From Malus domestica (Eukaryota; Streptophyta; Magnoliopsida; Rosales; Rosaceae), in the NCBI RefSeq assembly GCF_042453785.1, contig NC_091674.1:27383001-27447000 (forward strand): DNA of 64,000 nucleotides, read 5' to 3'. The number at the start of each line of letters is the position of its first letter. The stretch's first letter is position 1. The translations under genes and the position numbers were made by a program. This document shows, piece by piece, positions 10,300-19,298 of the stretch. The notes beneath the pieces were generated by a model, which was not told the origin of the DNA, ran no database searches, and saw nothing but the letters and a program-made list of their open reading frames with translations.

Positions 10300-11243
10300 T
10301 ATACGTGTACGTGGAACTTATTAAAGTTGCTTACTTGTGTAGAAAGACACTCAAGACAATATAATATATGCACAACAAGGATTAGATTCGTGGGGATTAA
10401 AGAAAGCATCCAGTTATGCGATCTTAGGCGATGATGTGATGATTTTTAACATTAAGGACAGGAATGACAGCCACACGCAAAGGTTTCAAGACTTGTCAGA
10501 TTTTGACGAATTTATCATTGATAAATTCCCACTGACGATAGTGGATAGGACACAATTTCTCAATTGCTTCAAAAATGGTGGGCAGGCTTACTCGTGGGAG
10601 TAAGTAAACAAGTTTAGGCTTGTTTAGAAATGCTTTTAAAATGACCAAAAACGCTTTTTGTGGAAATGTTTTTGGAAACAATCTAGGAAATTGCTTTTGG
10701 AACCCAAAAACATTTTCTCTAAAAGCACTTTTATTCATTTGAAAACACTTCCAAATGATTGATTAGTTGTTCAATTAAATTATTTGGTATATTATTCTTA
10801 TACCTGAAAACTTAATTTGTTTCCTAGTTATGACAGGTTTGTCTCTATACTCATCGATCACCCAACTTTGAAGAGTGAGTTCAACAAGCTCAAATGTTAC
10901 TTTGATTTTCACCAATCAAAGAAGCACAAAACAAGGCTCAATGGTCCTTGTTTTGATACGAAAATTAAAGGCCCTGATTTTGAAGAATTCAGAAATTGGG
11001 ACACCAACATAGTCATAAATGGTTATCTGGACAAGTCAAAAAAATTAACACAAAAAGAGAAACGAGAAATTAAATGGGAATAGTGTTTAGGATTTGATCC
11101 GAGTAATACAAAATGTTTATGTCCACTATGTCAAGGATGGAGAGCTCGACAAGATCAACGAGGAGATAAACATGTGTTTTCCCGGTTTACTGAGTCGTAT
11201 ACATGCAACCTTAAGGATCAAGAAAATGTAGGAAATACTCTGA
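10300..11243 (+). pseudogene. Kinase/KEN-domain (IRE1-like) fragment in P1 right arm
   Basis: Plus-strand partner of the left-arm fragment. It has a kinase-like exon ending near 10602 at a GTAAGT donor, an intron with a MITE, an acceptor at about 10833, and an exon running through HPTLKSEF and NWDTNI. The CGA codon lost in the left arm is kept here. A 2-base deletion just after it throws the KEN end out of frame, giving a TAG near 11080. Each arm therefore carries a different disabling change. A final TGA matches at 11241-11243. Confidence 0.6.
10621..10756 (-). mobile_element. MITE in P1 right-arm intron
   Basis: Inverted partner of the MITE at 9675-9818, in the equivalent intron of the right arm and somewhat diverged. 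Confidence 0.6.
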
Positions 11244-11728
11244 ACAAAGCATGCATCAGGATTTGTTTTTATGGTTTGTCCATTGTTCTAGTGATTTTAT
11301 GCGTACACCTAGCTTCTAGCTTCTCATAGCAGGTGAATTTGTAAAGACTTAAAAATCTTGGGAGTTTCTTTGGATTCATGTATACTTGAAAGAGTTAAAG
11401 GTGTTGTTTAGTTTTAATGATTTGTCTATTTTTCCCTTTGTGTGAACCTAGCTTCAAGCGGGTGAATTTGTGAAGACTTATTAACTCTTGAGGGTATTGT
11501 TTGGATTCCATGCATACCTGAAAGAGTACCAGATGCTGTTTTAGTTTAATGGTTTGGCTATTTTTTCAGTGATTTTGTGTTCACCTAGCTTCTAGCTTCT
11601 CATAGCGAATGCAATATTCTACAGAATGAAACTAAAGGAATAGAAACCCTCACCTCGAAAGTTGATAAGCAGACTGATTGTAGGTGGAGAACATTCATTA
11701 ATGAGCAGGTTTTGATGTGCCAAAGTCT

Positions 11729-12635
11729 GAAAGTATGATATGAGAAGCTAAGAGCTAGGTGAACACATAAAATCACTGGAACAATAAATAAACCATTAAA
11801 ACAACACTTGGTTCAACATACGATGAAATTAAACTTCATAGCTCTAAGGAATATACTTCACCATAAAGTTGGTGTTCTTAGCTCTAAGGAATAATATACT
11901 TCAAAAGTGATACATGCATTTCATACAAAGTCCTCGACGTTCTTCATCCTTAAGATAGCACGTAGATGACTCAATAAACCTGGAAAAGACTCGTTTATCT
12001 CCTTGTTAATCCCGGTGAAGTTTCCATCTTGGGTGTGGTGCACATAAACGTTCGGTATAAGCTTGATTAAATCTTCAATGTCATCTCATCGATAAGTTTT
12101 CTTTTTGTTTGTTTCTCTATGTCGCTTTGCTTCGTCGAGATAACCATCTTCGACAATCTTGGTGTCCCAATCTTTTGAATCTATGAAAGTTAAGCTTTTA
12201 ATAACCTTGTGAAAGTGGGAATCATTGGGCCTTGTTCTATGTCTTTTCGATTGGTGAATATCGGCAAAATATTCAAGCCTTTTGAAGTCACTCATCAGAC
12301 TTGGATGATTTATGAGCACATTGATAAAATTCGCATAACTAGGAGGGAAAAAAACAATAAGTCTTTGGCATATAAGAATAATAGGCAAATAGTTTTACTT
12401 AATAATAAAGTTGTTTACTTACTACAATAAGCAAGCTGGTCCATCAATTTTGAAGCAAACAAGAAATAGTGTCTTGTCCACTATTGTCATAGGCAACGTT
12501 TCGGAGATATACTCGCCAAAGTCTGAAAGATCTTGGAATTTTTGGCTAATCTTTTGGCTCTTATCCACACTTTTAATGTTCAATATCTTCAAATCTTCAA
12601 TAACAACCACGTAACTAAAAACTTTATTTAAGCAT
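11729..12635 (-). repeat. Palindrome P2, left arm
   Basis: 907-base arm matching the reverse complement of 12657-13563. The two stop codons at the equivalent gene ends (11921-11923 and 13369-13371) are exactly symmetric about the centre (12646), so there is almost no net indel between arms. The spacer is about 21 bases. The outer edges share gaaagtatgatatgagaagc. Confidence 0.95.
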
Positions 12636-12640
12636 AACAA
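11921..12640 (-). pseudogene. Kinase/KEN-domain fragment in P2 left arm
   Basis: Paralogue of the P1 fragments. On the minus strand a kinase-like exon (LKILNIKS, FQDLSDFGEYI) is followed by an intron. The next exon carries HPSLMSDF, DWDTKIVEDGYL and, after an in-frame TGA near 12085 shared by both arms, EDLIKLIPNVYVHH. That position corresponds to DLIRVIRNVYVHY in P1 and to the KEN core. The kinase N-lobe is absent. The shared TGA means the parent sequence was already broken before the palindrome formed, or that the arms have since been homogenised. Confidence 0.6.
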
Positions 12641-12656
12641 GAACCAAACACATGGA

Positions 12657-13371
12657 AGCTTAAATAAAGCTTCTAGTTACGTAGTTGTTGGTGAAGATTT
12701 AAAGATATTGAACATTAAAAGTGTGGTTGAGAGCCAAAAGATTAGCCAAAAATTCCAAGATCTTTCAGACTTTGGCGAGTATATCTCCGAAACGTTGCCT
12801 ATGACAATAGTGGACAAGACACTATTTCTTGTTTGCTTCAAAATTGATGGACCAGCTTGCTTATTGTAGTAAGTAAACAACTTTATTATTAAGTAAAACT
12901 ATTTGCCTATAATTCTTATATGCCAAAGACTTATTGTTTTTTTCCCTCCTAGTTATGCGAATTTTATCAATGTGCTCATAAATCATCCAAGTCTGATGAG
13001 TGACTTCAAAAGGCTTGAATATTTTGCCGATATTCACCAATCGAAAAGACATAGAACAAGGCCCAATGATTCCCACTTTCACAAGGTTATTAAAAGCTTA
13101 ACTTTCATAGATTCAAAAGATTGGGACACCAAGATTGTCGAAGATGGTTATCTCGACGAAGCAAAGCGACATAGAGAAACAAACAAAAAAAAAAACTTAT
13201 CGATGAGATGACATTGAAGATTTAATCAAGCTTATACCGAACGTTTATGTGCACCACACCCAAGATGGAAACTTCACCGGGATTAACAAGGAGATAAACG
13301 AGTCTTTTCCAGGTTTATTGAGTCATCTACGTGCTATCTTAAGGATGAAGAACGTCGAGGACTTTGTATGA
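12657..13371 (+). pseudogene. Kinase/KEN-domain fragment in P2 right arm
   Basis: Plus-strand copy of the P2 fragment with the same exon order and the same internal TGA. One extra A in the Lys-rich run changes the local frame relative to the left arm. It ends at a TGA at 13369-13371. Confidence 0.6.
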
Positions 13372-13563
13372 AATGCATGTATCACTTTTGAAGTATATTA
13401 TTCCTTAGAGCTAAGAACACCAACTTTATGGTGAAGTATATTCCTTAGAGCTATGAAGTTTAATTTCATCGTATGTTGAACCAAGTGTTGTTTTAATGGT
13501 TTATTTATTGTTCCAGTGATTTTATGTGTTCACCTAGCTCTTAGCTTCTCATATCATACTTTC
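12657..13563 (+). repeat. Palindrome P2, right arm
   Basis: Mirror of 11729-12635. Small differences cluster near the centre and in one A-run (about 13185-13195). The arm ends exactly where WBP11 exon homology begins (13564). Confidence 0.95.
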
Positions 13564-14837
13564 TGCTTCTTTATAACAAGGTTAAGTGTATCCTCTAGTT
13601 GCCTCTTCTTGTGTTTTCTTGCTTTGTCAAGAGCGCCATTGGCCTCTGCGCCAATTAATGAAATACTTCAGTGTGTATGAACAAGAAAAGCAGCATGATC
13701 TGGCTGCAGATCACAAGCAAACTAGTGAAAATAAAAAATCTAGACAAATTGAAGCAACAAGTAATAAAGTACAAACTGAAATTTTCCGCCAAGAAAAAAT
13801 TCATTCTTTTCTAAATGAATACTATTCCAACCATTCAAATTTCAAACAATCAACCTTCAATAAATTCGAGCATAAAAAGGATCCACTATTATACCATATA
13901 GATATATAACAGCTATAAATTATAACCATTCTTTCTATAAATAAAAAAGGGTCTATAACCTGAAGTCCATAAGCAAACGGTGACTTACTCATCAGTTCAA
14001 GCTTATCAATCTGCTCCTTCAGAGTCTCAGGATCCTTCTTCAAGATCCCCACCTTTCTCACCTTCTTTCGTTCTTTTTTATTCTTGTCAAGAACACCAGA
14101 AGAAACATACAAAGGGAGTTTTATTTCGGAATTGCATAATTCTAAGAAGAGGAGGCACAAGCATACGCTATCAAACGCACTTAACAGAAGGAAAAAAAAA
14201 ACTAGCAAAGGTAATACTGATTAAGCATCACAGTCATGCATCCGCTCTCCAAATACGTCTGTGTGTGAACATATATATACCATTCTCGACCTTTCGGCTA
14301 AGATCAAAGTGTGTGAGGCTGTGCAAACTGCCTGATATAACTTTTCAATGGTGATACAAAATAATAGCATCGGCCTTTCATGAAGTTAATGCTCTCAAGT
14401 CCATTTACAATAAGCCAATGCCTGCTTCAGTATGCTTACATCTTTATTTCAAAAACAACAATGGTAAAATGGTAATGCAGATGCCAAATCCAATCCCAAA
14501 TAAAATTACTTTAAAAAAAATTTACTAACTCTAAATTGTAGTAAAAATTTTGAAATTTCAATTGAAGTTTTACTTATTCTAATCTCATGAGAATTAGGGC
14601 AACACTGAAATTAGACACAATGGAGTACCAAATTGCAAAAATCGAACGAATACAAACGAAAACGAACAACCCAGTTGCGAATCGAGCACGGAATCAAGGA
14701 ATTAACAGAAGAAAAAGAGCACAAAACGGCGTAGTTTTCAGAGAAGTAATCGTTACCCGTTTCAAATCCTTCTTCCGGAGCTCCTTCCGGTAAGCGTCCG
14801 TAGGGTTCATCACCTTCCCTCCCTTCGTCGTCTTCAT
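13564..14837 (-). pseudogene. WBP11: Truncated WBP11-like gene (5' exons only)
   Basis: Three exons of a WW-domain-binding protein 11 homologue (spliceosome-associated, nuclear). Exon 1 is 14757-14837 (begins [19 protein letters not shown]), exon 2 is 13989-14082 ([19 protein letters not shown]...), and exon 3 runs from 13645 down ([19 protein letters not shown]). The phases chain correctly: 81 nt, then 94 nt, with the split codon completed by exon 3. The frame is open to 13564, where palindrome P2 replaces the rest of the gene. The basic N-terminal region is complete but the proline-rich WW-binding part is gone. The first 60 or so codons look intact, so truncation may be recent. Confidence 0.85.
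14277..14312 (+). ncRNA. U2 snRNA 5'-end fragment (retro-pseudogene)
   Basis: About 36 bases match the 5' end of U2 snRNA, including the core ggctaagatcaa that pairs with the branch point. Homology stops after that, with no Sm site, no 3' stem and no plant snRNA promoter element upstream. It sits in intron 1 of the truncated WBP11 gene on the opposite strand. Most likely a truncated pseudogene copy. Confidence 0.55.
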
Positions 14838-15031
14838 ATTGAATTCGCTTCAAAGCTTTTCTCTTTTTGCTGATTCCAATTCGGATTTCAGGAAATCTGC
14901 GGAAAACTCAAATTACAGAGAGAAGCGTGGATGATGAAGGGAAAATGTTTTGGGTATTTTTTGCTCAAAAGAGTGATGAATGAAACCCCGACGAGAGCCC
15001 AAACCCCCACCTTGTTTTCTGTTGATTTTCT

Positions 15032-16193
15032 CAGAGCAACTCCAGCGTTGCAAACCCGCATAGGCAACTCACTATTGAATCTGTGAACAGTAATTTTCTT
15101 TAATAAACAGTAATTATTTTTTTGATCTCCCCACTACACCGAATAGTCATGACAATAGATAATAAAATATTAGTATTTTTTCATTTTATAAAATAATAAA
15201 AAATAATTTTATTTCAAATTTCAAATATGATTTTTAATCGGTCTCATTATACAACGTAAATTACAATCAAAAGTATTTGTGAAAATATAAAATTGTGGTG
15301 TAAAGTGGAAGATAATGATAAGATATTTATAGAAAAATTAAATCTTTTTTATTTTGAAATTTTTTTCTGATTTTTTATTAATTGTTTGCATTTTTTTAAT
15401 TTTTTATTAATTTTATAAAGTGGTTGACGTCAACCTTGCATCATGTGGCCTCAGGCTCTCGGGCCACCAATTCAAGCTAGGTCTCCCCCGAGCCCAATTG
15501 CACGCATAGGCTGGAGCAGATTGCTGGGGCTATTGGGTCATTTCTGTCGTCGGTCCATCAGGCTCCAACTCCCACTGGAGTTGCTTTTAAACCAAACTCA
15601 ACCCTGGGCTAAATGCTATTTTTTAGGTTTTATTCACCCCCTAACCCCAACCCAACTCATGCTAAATGTGTGGGTTAAAAGCTAAAACCTAAACAAAAGC
15701 CAGATTTAGCTCAGGATTAGTGGGGTTGGCCCACCATATATGTGTTTTTTATTTAGTTTTATATTTATAAATTCATTGAATCCAACGGTTAAGATCTAAT
15801 TTGATGAAATTCAAAAGAAAAAAAATATTTAAAGGTCTAAATTTAAATCTAACGGCTAAAGTAATAAATAAATGAAATTTTTTATGTGTTTCATATTTTT
15901 TTCAGTGTGTTTAACGAGCTTCATGGTGTTAGATTTTTCAATATTTGTTAGAATCTAAATATTTTTAGATTAAAATGTTTATAAAATTAAATTAGGATAG
16001 TCTACATAATTTTTTTTCTTTTAAAAAAGTTACTTTAAAAAGAAATTTAGCCTAAATTTATTTTTTAATAATCTTGGCTAAAATTTTAGGCCAGAAGAGT
16101 TGGAGAAGAAAAGTTGTTTCTAGGCTAAAATCTAAATTTTATGGGTTAAAAATTTTAGGTTTTAGCCTAAGAGTTGGAGATTGTCTTAAGAAT
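15032..16193. mobile_element. Possible non-autonomous TIR element
   Basis: AT-rich block bounded by a left edge gagcaactccagcg and a right edge whose complement reads agacaatctccaactc, similar to edges of common plant TIR elements. The interior has repeated 'aaccta/gccaaa' type words but no coding capacity. Target-site duplications were not clear. Confidence 0.3.
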
Positions 16194-17524
16194 GCAGCTT
16201 TATTTTTTTGTTTATTATTTTGTAAAACTAAATTAGAGTTAATTACAAATTTGGTCTAGATATTTAGTGGTTTTTCCACTTTGGTCCATATTTTTTTGGT
16301 TTCAAGTTCGTCCCTGGATTTTAAAAAATGTGTCAAAAATGCATTTCACAGTGGTTTAATTCATCTCATTTCTACTCTCTTATTGGTTTTTATTCTCTGA
16401 ATCTCTCTCTCAAAAATGGAAATAAATATGTTAAATTAAAAAATTAGAATCATTCTCATAGAACTTGAATTGCAACATGTTGTAGGAGTTTGATTATTAT
16501 AAACTGAAATTCAAAATCAATTTTCATGCTCACTATAAATGGCTTAAGGACAATGGTGATGTCAGTGACGAAAATTGACAATTTAATTCAATTATTTTGT
16601 ATATTTGAACTGACCATGGTGTACAATATTAGCCGACACGAAATCATCATTTTTTTTTATCATTTTTGAACAAATCATATCTTTTTATTAAGCATATGTA
16701 TCAATATAAGTTTACGCACTTCTTTTCGCCTATGCACTCCTTTCTTAAATTATGTCTCTTAATTATTCTTTAGTTATTGAATATAATAACAACTAATAAA
16801 TAGAGTTTTAATAAAAAGGGTTTGAATCAATTTTTTTTTCTTTTGAACAAGCGATATTATCTACACTAAAAGGGTAGATGGGTTGGCTAAGTCTCACAAT
16901 GACCTAGCAAATTAGCAATAATGTGATTCAAATTCACTTTTTACAAAAATCGAATCTAAAACTTCTCACTTACAAGTTAAAGAAGAATATCATTTGACTA
17001 TAGTACTAAGTGGTAAATCAAATTTTTCTTTATTAAGAATATTTTAAAACTTCTGTTTACTGAAAAAAATGACTTGAGATTTAATAAAAATGACAAAAGT
17101 ATCATACAACATGCCAAAAATATTAAAACACAACATCAAACTCTTTCTTATAGCTCGTGCCCCTAACGGAGGTTAGCCCAAGTCCGTTAACACATCTTCA
17201 CTTAATTTACGAAATTGCCATCGAGATCCAAAAGACAAATAAAACCAAAACTAATTTAATTTTCATTCCCTGCTGTTCTTAACTTACATCAAATCCAAAT
17301 TTCCTTTTAAAACAACGTATGAAAATCAGCTCACGACAATGAAAATCGACACTAAAGCAATAGGGGTTACGAACATCGTCGTGTCGACGTTCTTAATCAC
17401 GTTCTCCATCTATTGCTTGTGGTCCAAGGCAAAGCAATAAACATCGACACGATGATGTTCGCAACCCAACAGATTAAGAACGTGCAAGAGACAGAGTTGC
17501 ACGACGAAAATGTTAGCGCGACCC
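16194..17524. other. Intergenic, AT-rich
   Basis: No supported gene. It holds scattered fragments of plant repeats (for example the tttggtcca/ttcgtccctgg block near 16250-16330) and, at its right end, a short inverted repeat (17364-17467). Confidence 0.6.
17364..17467 (+). repeat. Short inverted repeat (hairpin)
   Basis: 17364-17391 pairs with the region ending at 17467 (core gaacatcgtcgtgtcga against tcgacacgatgatgttc) in a stem of about 27 bp with a few mismatches. The loop is about 48 bases. A second pair, acgttcttaat (17388-17398) and attaagaacgt (17473-17483), overlaps it. Confidence 0.6.
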
Positions 17525-17868
17525 ATCGAAAACCCAGAAAAGCACAACATTGTATTAGAGGTCTTCCGAATCACTTGGATGCTTATGCTGAGAGCCAGCC
17601 TATTACTCTTCTTGGCAGCAGACTTGTAAACCTTGAGACGAGCCCGTCCATCACACTTCTCGACACCAGACCTGGCAAGTTTGCGGCTCCCATGTACAAA
17701 CCTGACAAAAAAGACAGAAGCGCGATGCTTGCTCCAGTTCTACCAGCTGCAATATAAGAACAACAAAGTAAAATTTTGCAAGCAAAACATGTAGATTGTT
17801 TTCTGTACATGACTTTAACTTGCACAATGTTAACATATAACCCCTCGAGATGCAGCAAACAGAAACGG

Positions 17869-18098
17869 AAAGTTTGTATATTTTTTTTTTTTTTTTTTTT
17901 TTTTTTGAATCTAGTGTCTCCAGGTTTTTGACCCGACTACTCACTAGGCCACCCGCCTGACCCCACAACATTTGGTAGGCAAGAAACTCTAGCAATTGCT
18001 AGGTGGGTACCTTGAGAGGTGTCGAACCCCAGACCTCTTGGTAACAAACCAAGGGCCTGACCATTAGACTAAACACTCTTAGGTAAAAAGTTTGTATA
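17869..18098 (-). mobile_element. tRNA-derived SINE with target-site duplications
   Basis: The body is 17881-18086 on the minus strand. It has an A-box-like element (complement of 18056-18070), a B box GGTTCGACACC (complement of 18018-18028), then a short tail region and poly(A), seen as the T-run at 17881-17906. Identical 12-base duplications aaagtttgtata lie at 17869-17880 and 18087-18098. Copy A (near 425-445) has the site without the insertion. Confidence 0.9.
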
Positions 18099-18687
18099 TA
18101 CATACCCAGTTTCTTCTTTTTATTCCTTTTCCTTCTCTTCTTGGCTGCACCCTGTGAAACTTCCGCCCTTTTCTTATCCAGCTTGTCAGTCCCTTCTTTG
18201 GGTGCAAAATCCTTGGCCAACTCATCAGTCTCATCTTCTTTATGTATAACATCTTCCGTCGACTTGTCAGTCTCTTCTTCTTTGGATCCAAAATTCTTAG
18301 CCAACTTGTTAGTTTCTCCGGCATTGGCTTCCAAAACCTCAGGCTTACTGAGACATGATAAAATTACAAATCATTATAACACAATCAACAAGGTCTATAC
18401 TGCACTCTACGCAAACAAAAACGACAACGTCTATACTTTTGACACAATTTTTTTTTTTAAATTTGCGCAGAACTCACGTTCTCTGGCCTCTGAAAGGCAT
18501 TTCAAGCAAACTAACTGCTTATCGATCAAAGTAGGGCATGCATAAACTTGAAGAAATAACTACATTTCTGGTTCCTAATCTTTCCAAGTGCTTTTTCTGG
18601 ATAAGCTGCTGAGTTCTCCATATTCTCAAGTTACAATTACTAATCCTACCATCCTCAAGCTTCCACAAAAAGTTAAACACATCAAGA

Positions 18688-18692
18688 GTCTA
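18688..18692 (+). repeat. Target-site duplication of Cassandra LTR (left)
   Basis: GTCTA, repeated at 18950-18954. Copy A has a single GTCTA at about 810-814. Confidence 0.9.
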
Positions 18693-18949
18693 TGTAACAT
18701 CCCACATCGCTCAGGGGAGTGATCCTTAAATGTATATTCTCATCCCTACCTAGCACAAGGTCTTTTGGGAGCTCACTGGCTTCGGGTTCCGTAGGAACTC
18801 AGAAGTTAAGCGAGAAGGAGGCCAGAGCACTCCCAGTGAGTTCCCAGAAACAAAACCGTGAGGGCGTGGTCAGGGCCCAAAGCGGATAATATCGTGCTAC
18901 GGTGGTGGAACGGGCCCAGGATGTGGTGGATCCGGGCCGGGATGTGACA
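18693..18949 (+). mobile_element. Cassandra TRIM solo LTR
   Basis: 257 bp, TGTAACATCCC...GGGATGTGACA, flanked by the 5-bp duplication GTCTA. It contains the 5S-rRNA-derived stretch typical of Cassandra (about 18769-18836, with ggttccgtaggaactc and agaagttaagcgag). The 5S block looks shortened: after cactcccag the sequence jumps to the tgagttcccag that normally follows some 30 bases later. No internal region or second LTR, so it is a solo LTR. Confidence 0.9.
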
Positions 18950-18960
18950 GTCTAAGACAA

Positions 18961-18990
18961 GTTATGTCAATCCTATCAACCATTTAAGCG
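18961..18990 (+). other. Empty (pre-insertion) site of the copia element
   Basis: gttatgtcAATCCtatcaac reads straight through here, joining the sequences that flank the copia element at 821-833 and 5986-6000. AATCC occurs once, at 18969-18973. Confidence 0.93.
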
Positions 18991-19273
18991 ACACCGTCAT
19001 CCTTTTTTTTCTTTTTAGTTCAGCATAACTAACACCAGGGGCTCCGCAAATGTAACATGTCAGATTAATTTCAAAATATTCTATAATTCCGTTAAGAGAG
19101 TACATTTGCATACGTTGGCATGGTTAACTGTTAACTTGACACCAGGCCTACATAAGCTGCAAAACAATTCTTAATAATGCGATGCACATCCAAGTAAAAC
19201 AAAATTGGATGGATTATATGTTCTGCAAGATAAACATGGAGTGTGTATTCAGGGGAAAAATGGAAAGTCCATA

Positions 19274-19298
19274 GAGAGAGAGAGAGAGAGAGAGAGAG
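19274..19298 (+). repeat. GA microsatellite, copy B
   Basis: About 25 bases of GA, the shorter counterpart of 6291-6339. Confidence 0.95.

Larger units (their letters stand above)
10241..11665 (+). repeat. Palindrome P1, right arm (copy A)
   Basis: Right arm (about 1.43 kb), the reverse complement of 8797-10200. The short motif at the inner edge (actgattgtaggtgga) recurs just outside the outer edge at 11673, which may mark the rearrangement that made the palindrome. Confidence 0.92.
1..11723 (+). repeat. Segmental duplication, copy A
   Basis: This stretch, apart from the copia insertion at 834-5985, aligns collinearly with 17525-24639. The left 800 bases are clearly diverged. From about 6000 to 11723 the two copies differ only by scattered substitutions and small indels. 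The right boundary is sharp: both copies share a short sequence ending in atgtgccaa and then differ completely (P2 palindrome here, an unrelated remnant after copy B). The left boundary lies outside the window. The copy contains one decayed gene and palindrome P1. Confidence 0.9.

Noticed and set aside
8797..11665. P1 as an LTR retrotransposon or a TIR transposon
   Set aside because: The arms are inverted, not direct. They have no primer-binding site, no transposase, no short terminal repeats with target duplications, and they contain exons and an intron of a host-like gene.
17881..18098. A tRNA gene, because of A-box and B-box-like motifs
   Set aside because: No cloverleaf with an acceptor stem. 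The motifs are followed by a poly(A) tail and the whole is flanked by 12-base direct duplications absent from copy A, which is a SINE.
18769..18836. A 5S rRNA gene
   Set aside because: Only part of the 5S sequence is present and it is diverged. It sits inside a TG...CA LTR with a 5-bp target duplication, the known Cassandra arrangement.
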